From: Bacillota bacterium
GTDB taxonomy: Bacteria > Bacillota > Clostridia > Peptostreptococcales > Anaerovoracaceae
Direction: 5' to 3'
Assembly (NCBI GenBank): GCA_017557505.1
Contig: JAFYYP010000030.1
Location: forward strand, 33,741-97,740
DNA: 64,000 bases
Made by a program: the position numbers and the translations under genes. The notes beneath the pieces are model-generated. The model was not told the DNA's origin. It saw nothing but the letters and a program-made list of their open reading frames with translations, and made no database searches. Positions 35,393-44,596 of this stretch are shown here, in pieces; the stretch's first letter is position 1; each line of letters opens with the position of its first letter.

Positions 35393-36193
35393 CTAGTTCT
35401 TCATGTGGACGTCGATCTGCTGATACGGGATGGAGATGCCGGCCGCGTCGAAGGCGGGCTTGGCGTTCTCCAGCATGTAGAAGTAGACGTCCCAGTAATC
35501 GGCGGACTTGACCCAAAGTCTCGTCGTAAGTTCGACGCTCGAATCGAGCGCGCCGCTGATCTTGGCGAACGGTGCCGGATCCTTGAGGACAGCCGGGTTC
35601 CTCTCCGCCAGCTCCTTCAGGATCTCGAGAGCCTTCTGCGCGTCAGAATCATAAGAGATATGGAAGACCTGGTCGACTCTTCTGGTATCCTTTTCGGAGT
35701 AGTTAACGACAGTCGCGCCGGAGGCGGTGCCGTTGGGCAGATAGACGACCTTGTTGTCGAGCGTCGCGATCTTTGTGTGGATCAGGCGGATCTCCTGGAC
35801 TGTGCCGATCGTGCCGGCGGCTTCGATGAAGTCACCGACTTTGAACGGCCTCGTGACCAGGATGAGCAGGCCGCCCGCGAAGTTCGCGATGGCGCCGTTA
35901 ATCGCCATCCCGACGCCTACGCCGAGAGAAGCGATGATCGTTGCGATGCCTGCTGTATTGATGCCGAGGTAGCCGACGAGGCCGAGGATGACCAGGACCT
36001 TGAGGGCGACTCTGATGATGTAGCCCAGGATCGAGACGACCGTCTTGTCCAGTCTTTCGCTTTTGGCGCAGAGCTTTTCGATTCCCTTGCTGATCTTGTT
36101 GATGATGCCGAATGCGATGAACAGGACGACCAGCGCAATGATGATCTTGATGCCCACTTCAGTCGCTTTTGTAGCCAATGCTTGAATATCCAT
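35393..36193 (-). CDS. Small-conductance mechanosensitive channel (MscS family)
   Basis: A 266-residue channel with three N-terminal membrane helices. The pore helix region is GVGVGMAINGAIANFAGGLLILVTRPFKVGDFIE, split here only for description, and it is followed by the beta domain (VQEIRLIHTKIATLDNKVVYLPNG). ATG 36193 was chosen because AAAAGGAG lies 8 bases upstream and MDIQALATKA fits the family; a frame reaching 36250 covers the promoter. It opens on hypo-osmotic shock to release solutes. Confidence 0.92.
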   Translation of the reverse strand: MDIQALATKATEVGIKIIIALVVLFIAFGIINKISKGIEKLCAKSERLDKTVVSILGYIIRVALKVLVILGLVGYLGINTAGIATIIASLGVGVGMAINGAIANFAGGLLILVTRPFKVGDFIEAAGTIGTVQEIRLIHTKIATLDNKVVYLPNGTASGATVVNYSEKDTRRVDQVFHISYDSDAQKALEILKELAERNPAVLKDPAPFAKISGALDSSVELTTRLWVKSADYWDVYFYMLENAKPAFDAAGISIPYQQIDVHMKN

Positions 36194-36241
36194 GGTGCTC
36201 AACTCCTTTTTTATAAAAAGTGAATTTATTGATGCTTTATT

Positions 36242-36272
36242 ACTGCACATTATATCACAAAAAATGTGCAGT
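36242..36272. promoter_or_regulatory. Inverted repeat around the MscS gene -10
   Basis: Perfect 9-bp arms ACTGCACAT (36242-36250) and ATGTGCAGT (36264-36272) flank 13 bp. On the minus strand an extended -10 TGATATAAT (36249-36257) runs from one arm into the spacer. It sits between the divergent mscS and serine hydrolase genes and could be an operator for either. Confidence 0.55.
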
Positions 36273-36313
36273 TCATTTGCAGAGTGGTAAAATAGTAGAG
36301 TGAGGTGAATTCA

Positions 36314-37723
36314 ATGCAAGTAACTATTTCCGAACTCGATAAAGCGCTCGCAAAGCGCATCGAAGAAATGAAACTCCCCGGCGTCTCCGTCTGCATCCGC
36401 GGACCCGAAGGCGTCATCTTTGAAAAGGCCTACGGCAAGCGCAGCATCGCGCAGGACCTCGACGTGACCCCGGACACCGTGTTCGGTATCGCGTCTATGA
36501 GCAAATCCTTTACCGCGCTTTCCTGCTGCATGCTGGCAGCGGAAGGTAAGCTGACCCTGGAAGACCCCATCACGAAGTACTTCCCGAAGCTGCATATGCC
36601 CGGCATCCCCGACGAGCTCGTCACGATCCGGCAGCTCGGCCTGCACCGTGCGGGCATCCCGCCCATGGAGCCGCTGGAGTGGTCTATCGCGGTCAACACG
36701 CCGGGCCGCAAATCCAAGGAAGAAGACCAGCTGAGGAAAGAAAGCCCGAATGAGATGAACACGATCGATCAGATCGTCGACTATATCGCGGAAGGACGTT
36801 ACCAGACCCTGGGCGAACCGGGCGAATACATGAGCTACAGCAACGAGGCCTACGCCATTCTGTCCTACGTCGTGGATCAGGCCGCAGGCATTCCTCTCGA
36901 GCAGTTCCTGATGGAGCGCATCTTCAAGCCACTGGGCATGACCCGCACCATCCTGGACCAGGACTGCAGCGAACTGAAAGCCATGGTCGGCGACGGCAAC
37001 GTTACGATGCTGTTCGAAGAGGACGAAGACGGCAAGCTGACCGAAGACGACAGCTGGTCCGTCCTGCCGCCGTTCCGGGGCTGCGCCTGCATCAAGTCCA
37101 CGGCGCCCGACATGGCGCGGTATTATCAGATGCTCAGCAATCGCGGCACGTTCGAAGGCAGGCGCATCGTATCTGAAGAAGCCATCGACCTGATGTTCGG
37201 TCCGGAATATCCCCTGCGCAGAAAACCGTTCAACGTCATGGGCTTAAAGAAGCGCGAGATCGCGGGCAAAATGGTCTGCGACCACGGCGGCGGCCTGCAC
37301 GGCGTGTCGACGCACGGCGGCATGGTCGAAGGCGGCTATGGCATCGCGGTCCTGAGCAACAAGGGCAACGAAGACGCGGAGCTCGTGCAGTGGATCTGCT
37401 ACAACTACGTGCTCGGCCTGCCGCTCGAACAGGATCTGTACTGGTGCCATCCCTGCGGCAAAGCGTTCTCCGCGCCGGAGATGATCGCCGGCGATTACGT
37501 GGGTCACGAAGGCCTGACCGCGCACGCGCTCGTCTATCAGAAGGACGGAATACTGTGGGTGCGCTGCTACGGCGAAGAGCGCACGCTGGAGTACTGCGAA
37601 GGCACGGTCTTCGCGGCGTTCGATCCCAAAACGGGCAAACGCACGGACACGTACCGGTTCTTCATCCACGACGGCCACGCCTGGGCGGTCAAGGCCGGCA
37701 GCCGCATCTTCCGGCGTGCATAA
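36314..37723 (+). CDS. Beta-lactamase-fold serine hydrolase (class C family), copy 1
   Basis: A 469-residue serine hydrolase of the beta-lactamase/PBP4* family. The SxxK motif is in IASMSKSFTAL, the YxN motif is in YMSYSNEAYA, and HGGGLHG near residue 335 replaces the KTG box. No signal peptide is present, so it is probably cytoplasmic and acts on imported peptides or D-amino-acid amides. A C-terminal beta domain of about 90 residues follows. GAGGTGA lies 5 bases before ATG 36314; the GTG at 36305 is within it. A close paralog follows at once, then a peptide importer. Confidence 0.88.
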   Translation: MQVTISELDKALAKRIEEMKLPGVSVCIRGPEGVIFEKAYGKRSIAQDLDVTPDTVFGIASMSKSFTALSCCMLAAEGKLTLEDPITKYFPKLHMPGIPDELVTIRQLGLHRAGIPPMEPLEWSIAVNTPGRKSKEEDQLRKESPNEMNTIDQIVDYIAEGRYQTLGEPGEYMSYSNEAYAILSYVVDQAAGIPLEQFLMERIFKPLGMTRTILDQDCSELKAMVGDGNVTMLFEEDEDGKLTEDDSWSVLPPFRGCACIKSTAPDMARYYQMLSNRGTFEGRRIVSEEAIDLMFGPEYPLRRKPFNVMGLKKREIAGKMVCDHGGGLHGVSTHGGMVEGGYGIAVLSNKGNEDAELVQWICYNYVLGLPLEQDLYWCHPCGKAFSAPEMIAGDYVGHEGLTAHALVYQKDGILWVRCYGEERTLEYCEGTVFAAFDPKTGKRTDTYRFFIHDGHAWAVKAGSRIFRRA

Positions 37724-37738
37724 AGTGTGTGTACGATA

Positions 37739-37767
37739 TTGAATACAAAACCAAAAAGGAATAAAAT
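37739..37767 (+). promoter_or_regulatory. Promoter of the second serine hydrolase
   Basis: TTGAAT and TAAAAT are 17 bp apart in the 68-bp gap between the paralogs, with transcription expected to start about 18 bases before the ATG. It could drive the downstream importer genes too. Confidence 0.55.
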
Positions 37768-37791
37768 ATTCGTATATTTGTGGAATAGTCT

Positions 37792-39198
37792 ATGAATAGA
37801 AATATAGACGCGTTCGCAAGGGCGCTCCAGAAGAAAATCGAAGAAAAGGGCTGCACCGGCGTGGCGGTCTGCATCCGCGGACCCGAAGGCATCTGGTTCG
37901 AAAAAGGCTTTGGCAAGCGCAGCGTCAAACAGGATCTTCCGGTGCTTCCGGATACGGTGTTCGGCATCGCTTCGCTCAGCAAATCCTTCACAGCCCTGTC
38001 TTTGTGTATCCTGCATGCGGAAGGCAAGCTGGACCTCGACGATCCCGCGGTCAAATACCTGCCGGATCTGCACATCCCGGGCATTCCCGACGAGCTCGTG
38101 ACCCTGCGGCAGCTGGCGCTGCACCGCGCGGGCATCCCGTTCAACGAGTGCCTGGACTGGTGCATCGCGATGAACACGCCGGGCGAATACTATCAGAACG
38201 ACGATTATTTGCGCAGGACGAGCCCGTACCAATTCGACAAGATCGAAGACATCATCGCCTACGTTTCGCAGTGTCCCTATGAGACGCTCGGCGAACCGGG
38301 CGAATATATGAGCTACTGCAACGAGGCGTTCGCGCTGCTGTCTTCCGTCGCGGATCAGATGTGCGGCAAACCGCTCGAGGACTTCCTGGAAGAGCGCATC
38401 TTCCGGCCCCTCGGCATGACCCGTTCAGCCCTGGATCTCGACGGCGGCCGCATCGAGGCGATCACGGGCGGGGAGAATATCACGAACTTCTTCTCCGACT
38501 GGCCCGACGGCAAACACGAAGATCATCAATGGACCGTCTGTCCGCCGTACAAAGGCTGCGCCAACATGAAATCCACGGCGCAGGATCTGTCGAAGTACTA
38601 CCTGATGCTCGCGAGCGGCGGCGTGTTCGAAGGACAGCAGATCGTGCCCGCGGAAGCGCTGGATCAGATGTTCGGCCCGCGCTATCCGCTGCGCAGAAAG
38701 CCGTTCTACGCCATGGGCCTGCGCAAGCATACGATCGACGGCCACTGGGTCTGCGACCACGGCGGCGAACTGCACGGCGTCGCGGCCTACGGGGCATTCG
38801 TCAAGGATACCTGCGGCATCGCGGTCCTGTGCAACGAGAGCGAATGGGACATGGAGGACGTACTGAACATCTGCTACGCCTGGGTGCTCGGCTTTCCGCT
38901 CGAAGAGGATTACATGTGGACGCATCCGTCCGGCAAGGCCTTCAGCCGCCCGGATATGCTGAGAGGCGACTACGTGGGCCACATGGGAGAACCGGTGCAC
39001 ATCCGCATCTTCGAGAAAGACGGCCAGTTAATGGCCGATCTCGCCGGCGAACCCTGCCGACTGGAATACTGCGAAGCGAGCGTTTTCTCCGCGATCAGCG
39101 TCAATACAGGCAAGAGGATCTCATTCCTCCGCTTTTTTATACAGAACGGCCACGCGTGGGCTGTCAAGAACGGAAGCCTGCTCTTCCGCCGCGCATAG
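37792..39198 (+). CDS. Beta-lactamase-fold serine hydrolase (class C family), copy 2
   Basis: A 468-residue paralog of the gene just upstream, collinear along its whole length. SxxK is in IASLSKSFTAL, YxN is YMSYCNEAFA, and the third motif is DHGGELHG. The two keep the same ends (HAWAVK ... LFRRA against IFRRA), pointing to tandem duplication with divergence in the middle (EEDEDGKLTED against WPDGKHEDH). No signal peptide. The ribosome site is weak (GTGGA). The importer genes follow with 15 bases between, so it may be part of that operon, processing what is taken up. Confidence 0.88.
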   Translation: MNRNIDAFARALQKKIEEKGCTGVAVCIRGPEGIWFEKGFGKRSVKQDLPVLPDTVFGIASLSKSFTALSLCILHAEGKLDLDDPAVKYLPDLHIPGIPDELVTLRQLALHRAGIPFNECLDWCIAMNTPGEYYQNDDYLRRTSPYQFDKIEDIIAYVSQCPYETLGEPGEYMSYCNEAFALLSSVADQMCGKPLEDFLEERIFRPLGMTRSALDLDGGRIEAITGGENITNFFSDWPDGKHEDHQWTVCPPYKGCANMKSTAQDLSKYYLMLASGGVFEGQQIVPAEALDQMFGPRYPLRRKPFYAMGLRKHTIDGHWVCDHGGELHGVAAYGAFVKDTCGIAVLCNESEWDMEDVLNICYAWVLGFPLEEDYMWTHPSGKAFSRPDMLRGDYVGHMGEPVHIRIFEKDGQLMADLAGEPCRLEYCEASVFSAISVNTGKRISFLRFFIQNGHAWAVKNGSLLFRRA

Positions 39199-39213
39199 AA
39201 AGGGGGCCTTGTT

Positions 39214-40155
39214 ATTACTAAGTATATTCTGAAAAAGCTGGGCATCGGCGTGATCCTCGTATTTGCGGTCACGCTGCTGGTCTTCTCCCTGCTGTACATG
39301 ATGCCGGGCAACCCGATCGACATCATGACGGACCGCAAGGTCTCCGCTGAAAAGCGCGCCGAGATGGTCCATCAGTACGGCTTCGACCAGCCCCTGCACG
39401 TGCAGTATTTCCGCTGGATGAAGAAGATCATCCAGGACCAGGACTTCGGCCAGTCCGTGCGCTACAAGGTGCCGGTCTGGAACCTGATGAAAGACCGTAT
39501 CCCCAGGAGCGTCAAGCTCTGCGGCTGGTCGCTGTTGATAGAAATGCTCTTAGCCTTGCCATTAGGCTTGCTGGCGGCGATCAAGAAGGACTCGTTCTAC
39601 GACCGCTTCTCGGTCAACTTTACGCTGATGCTCACGTCCATGCCGAGCTTCTGGCTGGGCGCGCTGCTCATCCTGATTTTCGCCGTCGGCCTGAAATGGT
39701 TCCCGATCTCGGGCTTCGAAAGCGCCAAGAACTACGTGCTGCCGGTCGTCGCGCTCACCGCGGGGTCCCTCGCGGGCACGCTGCGTCTGACCCGCGCGGA
39801 AGTTCTGGAAGTGCTGAATGAAAAGTACGTCACGACGGCGCTGGCCAAGGGCGTTCCCTACGAAAAGGTCATGTTCAAGCACGTTTTAAGGAACGCGCTC
39901 ATCATGGTCACGGTCTCCGTGTTCATGTCGCTGCCGTGGCTCATCTCCGGCGCCGTGGTCACCGAAAAGATCTTCGGTATCCCGGGCATGGGCAATCTGC
40001 TGCTGAATTCCATCGTCGTGCAGGACTTCCCGGTCGTGCAGGCGGTGCTGCTCCTCATTGCCATCCTGACCGTCATCTGCAATCTGCTGAGCGATATCGT
40101 GATCGCGATCCTGGATCCGCGCATCCGCATCGCCATCGGGGGAGGTGACAAGTAA
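39214..40155 (+). CDS. Peptide/nickel ABC importer permease, DppB type; possible ATT start
   Basis: A DppB-type permease of 313 residues if read from 39214. The family N-terminus (TKYILKKLGIGVILVFAVTL) is fully encoded, but no ATG, GTG or TTG stands in frame before it. The codon at 39214 is ATT, 7 bases after AAGGGGG. The first conventional start is GTG at 39250, which would remove half of the first membrane segment (301 residues left). The rest is canonical: MPGNPIDIMTD, the EAA loop YVTTALAKGVPYEKVMFKHVLRN, and the end DIVIAILDPRIRI. The start is the only doubtful part. Confidence 0.88.
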   Translation: MTKYILKKLGIGVILVFAVTLLVFSLLYMMPGNPIDIMTDRKVSAEKRAEMVHQYGFDQPLHVQYFRWMKKIIQDQDFGQSVRYKVPVWNLMKDRIPRSVKLCGWSLLIEMLLALPLGLLAAIKKDSFYDRFSVNFTLMLTSMPSFWLGALLILIFAVGLKWFPISGFESAKNYVLPVVALTAGSLAGTLRLTRAEVLEVLNEKYVTTALAKGVPYEKVMFKHVLRNALIMVTVSVFMSLPWLISGAVVTEKIFGIPGMGNLLLNSIVVQDFPVVQAVLLLIAILTVICNLLSDIVIAILDPRIRIAIGGGDK

Positions 40156-41000
40156 TGAGCAGCAAGAGTAAAGAAACGCTGCATGCGTGCCTCCACAACG
40201 TCAACTTCATGATCGGCTTCTTCATGCTGCTGTCCGTCATCCTGGTCGCGATCTTCGCGGACAAGCTCGCGCCGTTCGGCTACACCGACCAGCTGGTCGG
40301 CCCGCAGTTCGAAGCGCCGAGCGCCGCGCACTGGTTTGGCACGGACGAACTCGGAAGAGACGTGCTGAGCCGCGTCATCTACGGAACCCGCATCACGCTG
40401 AAAGTCGCAGCTCTGGGCGCCTCGCTCGAGCTGATCATCGGCGTGGTCGTCGGTCTGTCCTGCGGCTATTTCGGCGGCGCGATCGACCACGTGTTCACGT
40501 TCCTGACCGACCTGACCTGGTGCATCCCGGGCACGATCCTGGCATTGGCCGTGGTCACGCTGATCGGCAAATCCCTCACGAACTCCGTCATCGCCATCGC
40601 GATGGTATGCTGGGCCTCGTACGCGAGGCCCATACGAGCCAAAACCATGTCCTTGAAAACCATGGCGTTCGTCGAGACCGGCAAGGCCTTTGGCGAGTCG
40701 AGCGCCGCGCTGATGTTCCGCTACATCCTTCCGAACGTCATCCCGTCGCTGATCGTCATGGTGTCCACGACGCTGCCCGGCACGATCCTGTCCACGACGA
40801 CGCTGTCGTTCCTTGGCATGGGCTCGCAGGCGCCTTCGCCGGACTGGGGACTGAACCTGTCCAAGGGCATGGACTACATCGGCAGCGCGCCGTGGCTGTC
40901 CATCTTCCCGGGCATCGCGCTCGTCTACACCGTGCTCGGATTCTCGCTTCTGGGTGAAGGGGTCAGAGATATCCTCGACCCGCACCTGAAGTCCCAGTAG
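40155..41000 (+). CDS. Peptide/nickel ABC importer permease, DppC type
   Basis: A 281-residue permease with the DppC hallmark GTDELGRDVLSRVIYGT, about six membrane segments and the EAA loop (ETGKAFGESSAALMFRYILP). The start overlaps the DppB stop (TAATG) with GGAGGTGA 6 bases upstream. The C-terminal GEGVRDILDPHLK is typical. It is the partner of the preceding permease. Confidence 0.92.
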   Translation: MSSKSKETLHACLHNVNFMIGFFMLLSVILVAIFADKLAPFGYTDQLVGPQFEAPSAAHWFGTDELGRDVLSRVIYGTRITLKVAALGASLELIIGVVVGLSCGYFGGAIDHVFTFLTDLTWCIPGTILALAVVTLIGKSLTNSVIAIAMVCWASYARPIRAKTMSLKTMAFVETGKAFGESSAALMFRYILPNVIPSLIVMVSTTLPGTILSTTTLSFLGMGSQAPSPDWGLNLSKGMDYIGSAPWLSIFPGIALVYTVLGFSLLGEGVRDILDPHLKSQ

Positions 41001-41010
41001 GAGGTGCCCC

Positions 41011-41994
41011 ATGAGCGAAGAACTGTTACGGCTCGAAAACCTGAGCATCGACTACAAAGTCAAGGGCGGATACCTGTCCGCGGTCAACGACGTGAACCTG
41101 TCCGTCCACCGCGGCGAGATCCTGGCCGTCGTCGGCGAGTCCGGCTGCGGCAAATCGACGATCGCCCACGCCATCATGAACCTGCTCCCCGGCGGCAACG
41201 AGTCCATCGAGGGCAAGATCATCTTCAAGGGCGAAGACCTGCGCACGTACAACCGCAGGCAGATGGAGGCCATCCGCGGCAAGGATATCGGCATGATCTT
41301 CCAGAACCCGCTGGATTCCCTCAACCCCGTATACAAGACCGGCAAGCAGGTGGAGGAGGCCATCCTGCTCGACGGCATCGACAGGGTCCAGGCCTGGAAC
41401 AAGGTGCTGGAACTGTATAAGGACGTCAAGATGCCCGACGCGGAAGTGCGCGCGAATTCGTTCCCGCATGAGCTGTCCGGCGGCATGCGGCAGCGCGTCA
41501 TGATCGCCATGATGCTGTCCCGCAACCCCGAACTTTTGATCGCGGACGAACCCACGACCGCGCTGGACGTGACGATCGAGGCGCAGATCCTCGAGATCAT
41601 CAAGGATCTGAAGAAGACCTACGATACGGCCATCATGCTCATCACGCACAACTTCGGACTCGTGGCGGAAGTCGCGGACAAGATCGCCGTCATGTACGCC
41701 GGCGAAGTCATCGAATACGGCGACGTGTACGAGATCTTCGAAAAACCGCTGCACCCCTACACGACGCTTCTGATGAAGGCCCTGCCCAGAAGGACGAAGC
41801 ACGAGGGCAGACTGCAGACCATCGACGGCAACGTGCCGCGCATCCTGGACAAGAAGCCGGGCTGCCGCTTCGCGAACCGCTGCCCGTACGCGATGGAGAA
41901 GTGCCAGAGCGAGACGCCGCCCGAGATCTTCGTTTCCGAGGAGCATAAATGCAGATGCTTCCTGATGGAAGAAGGAAAGGAGGCGGAAGCATGA
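41011..41994 (+). CDS. Peptide/nickel ABC importer ATPase, DppD type
   Basis: A 327-residue ATPase with Walker [10 protein letters not shown], the Q-loop region GMIFQNPLDSLNP, signature LSGGMRQRVMIAMML, Walker [12 protein letters not shown] and H-loop LITHNF. The C-terminal oligopeptide-transporter extension is complete and includes the cysteine-containing CRFANRCPYAMEKC motif. AGGAGGT precedes the ATG. It ends with ATGA overlap on the next ATPase gene. Confidence 0.93.
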   Translation: MSEELLRLENLSIDYKVKGGYLSAVNDVNLSVHRGEILAVVGESGCGKSTIAHAIMNLLPGGNESIEGKIIFKGEDLRTYNRRQMEAIRGKDIGMIFQNPLDSLNPVYKTGKQVEEAILLDGIDRVQAWNKVLELYKDVKMPDAEVRANSFPHELSGGMRQRVMIAMMLSRNPELLIADEPTTALDVTIEAQILEIIKDLKKTYDTAIMLITHNFGLVAEVADKIAVMYAGEVIEYGDVYEIFEKPLHPYTTLLMKALPRRTKHEGRLQTIDGNVPRILDKKPGCRFANRCPYAMEKCQSETPPEIFVSEEHKCRCFLMEEGKEAEA

Positions 41995-42965
41995 GCGCAC
42001 CCATGATCGAAATGAAGGACCTGCAGAAGTACTTCCGCGTGTCCAGGGGGCTGTTCAAGAGCTCCAACGAGCAGGTGAAGGCCGTGGACCACATCACGCT
42101 CTCCGTCGAGGAGGGCGAGATCGTCGGCCTCGGCGGCGAATCCGGCTCCGGCAAGACGAGGCTGGCGCGCGTGCGGCTGTCCCTGACGAAGATGACCGGC
42201 GGAGAAGCCGTCATCGACGGGGTCAACCTGGCCAAAGCCAGCCACAAGGACATGGACAAGCTGCATCGCGAGATCGCGGTCGTGTTCCAGGATCCCGCTT
42301 CCAACCTCAACCCCAGAGAGACCGTCGAAAGCTCCATCATGCGGCCCATGATCATCCATGGCGTGCCGCGCGACCAGGCCAAGGAAAAGGCTAAGGAAGT
42401 GCTGCAGATGGTCAAGATGGACCTCAAATACCTCGACAGCTTTCCGCATCAGCTTTCCGGCGGCCAGCTGCAGCGCATCGCCATCGCGAGAGCCCTGGCG
42501 CTGTCCCCGAAGATCATGATCCTGGACGAGCCAACGTCCGCGCTGGACGTGTCCGTGCAGGCCCAGATCCTCAACCTGCTGCTGGATCTGCAGGAACAGA
42601 TGCACCTGACTTACATCATCATTACGCACGACCTGAACGTCATCAAGTACATCTCGGACAAGATCGCCGTCATGTACCTGGGTCAGCTGGTGGAATTCGG
42701 CCCGGCGGACGTGGTGGGCAATCACCCGTCGCATCCGTACACGAAGGGCCTCATGGACGCCGCTCCCATCCTGGATCCGCGCGACCGCGGCAAGGAGAAG
42801 GAGATCATGAAGGGCGACCCCGGCAGCCTGATCGACCTGAAGGAAGGATGCAGGTTCTACGCGAGATGCCGCTACGCTACGGACGAGTGCAAGGAGAAAG
42901 ACCCGGAAAACGTGATCCTTGCGCCCGGTCATCAGGTAGCCTGCGTGCACCCGCTGAACATATAG
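41991..42965 (+). CDS. Peptide/nickel ABC importer ATPase, DppF type
   Basis: A 324-residue ATPase. Walker A reads [12 protein letters not shown] where GKST is usual; the P-loop lysine is kept. Signature LSGGQLQRIAIARA, Walker B MILDEPTSALD and H-loop IITHDLNV follow. The C-terminal extension with CRFYARCRYATDEC is intact. ATG 41991 was chosen since it overlaps the DppD stop as ATGA and lies just after AAAGGAGGCGG; the frame from 41949 duplicates coding sequence of the previous gene. Confidence 0.93.
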   Translation: MSAPMIEMKDLQKYFRVSRGLFKSSNEQVKAVDHITLSVEEGEIVGLGGESGSGKTRLARVRLSLTKMTGGEAVIDGVNLAKASHKDMDKLHREIAVVFQDPASNLNPRETVESSIMRPMIIHGVPRDQAKEKAKEVLQMVKMDLKYLDSFPHQLSGGQLQRIAIARALALSPKIMILDEPTSALDVSVQAQILNLLLDLQEQMHLTYIIITHDLNVIKYISDKIAVMYLGQLVEFGPADVVGNHPSHPYTKGLMDAAPILDPRDRGKEKEIMKGDPGSLIDLKEGCRFYARCRYATDECKEKDPENVILAPGHQVACVHPLNI

Positions 42966-43006
42966 TATAGGCTATGCTTTGTGTTTACATTTATAGGAGG
43001 TAAAAC

Positions 43007-44593
43007 ATGAAAAAGCTTATCGCATTACTGCTTGCGTTCGCCATGGTCTTCGCCCTGGCAGCGTGTTCCGGCGGCAGTTCCGGCGGCGGTGATCAGCCTG
43101 CCGGCGAAGTCAAGAGACTCGTGATCGCCGACGACGAGTGGTATGGCACTGACCCGTATCAGCAGGATACCTGGTCCACCGTCCAGACCCTCATCAACGA
43201 ACCGATCTTCTCGATCGATCCGGACACCGGCGCCCTGAACGACTCCATCGCGACCGGTCTGGAAGTATCCGAAGACGGCCTGACCATGACCTTCACCGTT
43301 CCCGAAGGCAAGTACTATGCTTCCGGCGAACAGGTCGAACCCGAGGACATCAAGGCTTCTCTCGAATACGGCCAGCAGATCTCTCCGTATGCAGAAGGCT
43401 GGGAGAACATCGAATCCATCGACGTGGACGAAGCGAACAGAACCGTTACGTTCCATCTGAGCAGATTCAGCTCCGACCTGCTGTACTACCTCGGCGAGTG
43501 CTTCATCGGCTGCATCGACAAGGATCAGCTCGACACCATGACCGAAGACGAACTCATGTGGGGCGCACAGTGCTACGCACCGTTCTATGTAGCGGAATAT
43601 GAACCGGGTTCCTACGTCCTTCTGAAGAAGAATGAGGGCTTCAAATCCGACAACCCGTACGTTTCCAACAAGGGTCCCGTGGACATCGATGAAGTCTACG
43701 TCAAGTTCAACACCGACGACTTCACCGTCATCGAAGAGATGAAGTCCGGCGCCTGCGATTACTGGAACGCTCCGACTCCCGACGCGCGTCAGCAGCTGGC
43801 CAACAGCTCCAACGTGGTCATCGCTGAGAAGAGCTATCCGGTCACCGACTTCATGGAGATCAATACCGACGAAGGCATCTTCGCCGACCAGAGACTCCGT
43901 GAGGCCCTGTGCCTGCTGCTCGACAGAGAAAAGTACTGCGAGATGACCAACGGTGCGGCAGTTCCTGCCTACTCCATGATCTACGACACGATGCTGTACT
44001 TCTCTCAGGCCGCAAAGGATGACTTTATGGCCAACTACGCCAACAACGAGACCAGAGCGCTCGAGCTGATCGCGGAAGCCGGCTGGGCTGACACCGACGG
44101 AGACGGCATCCTGGACAAGGACGGCCAGAAGTTCGAATTCGGTATGTACGCATCCACCGACTCCACCAGACAGGCTATCGTTCAGGCCATGCAGGAGCAC
44201 CTGAAGGGCTACGGCATGATCATGAACCCCGAAGCCATCGACTGGAACTACGTCCACGAGTATCTGGAAGCCGACGATTACGATCTCGGTATCCACTCCC
44301 TCGAATGGATGGAACCCATCCTGATCCTGAACTGCATGTATGATGACCCCGAGTACATCAACGGCGGCGACAACGATTATCAGTGGTTCTACGATGAAGT
44401 GACCAAGTGCGCTGCGGAACCCGACGATGAAACCCGTTCCGACATGCTGGGCGAACTGGAGATGAAGAACCATCCCGAATGGAACTGCATCCCCATCTAC
44501 TCCGACATCAGCTATGTCTGCTACAGCAGCAGAGTCAAGGGCATCAACATCCTGCCCAACGGCTTCATCTATTGGAACGACCTGAGCCTGTAA
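43007..44593 (+). CDS. Extracellular solute-binding lipoprotein, family 5 (peptide/nickel)
   Basis: A 528-residue lipoprotein with the signal MKKLIALLLAFAMVFALAAC (lipobox LAAC) and a Gly/Ser-rich linker (SGGSSGGGDQ), followed by the SBP_bac_5 fold: EPIFSIDPDTGAL, TFTVPEGKYYASGEQVEPEDIKASLEYG and LREALCLLLDREKYCEM. AGGAGGT lies 6 bases before the ATG. Unlike the leftward cluster, the binding protein is last in this operon. The codon choice is more AT-ending than in neighbouring genes, as often seen in highly expressed binding proteins. Confidence 0.94.
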   Translation: MKKLIALLLAFAMVFALAACSGGSSGGGDQPAGEVKRLVIADDEWYGTDPYQQDTWSTVQTLINEPIFSIDPDTGALNDSIATGLEVSEDGLTMTFTVPEGKYYASGEQVEPEDIKASLEYGQQISPYAEGWENIESIDVDEANRTVTFHLSRFSSDLLYYLGECFIGCIDKDQLDTMTEDELMWGAQCYAPFYVAEYEPGSYVLLKKNEGFKSDNPYVSNKGPVDIDEVYVKFNTDDFTVIEEMKSGACDYWNAPTPDARQQLANSSNVVIAEKSYPVTDFMEINTDEGIFADQRLREALCLLLDREKYCEMTNGAAVPAYSMIYDTMLYFSQAAKDDFMANYANNETRALELIAEAGWADTDGDGILDKDGQKFEFGMYASTDSTRQAIVQAMQEHLKGYGMIMNPEAIDWNYVHEYLEADDYDLGIHSLEWMEPILILNCMYDDPEYINGGDNDYQWFYDEVTKCAAEPDDETRSDMLGELEMKNHPEWNCIPIYSDISYVCYSSRVKGINILPNGFIYWNDLSL

Positions 44594-44596
44594 TAC

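Noticed and set aside
36242-36272. Terminator for the genes flanking the mscS promoter
   Set aside because: It lies upstream of both divergent genes, has a 13-base loop and no T run.
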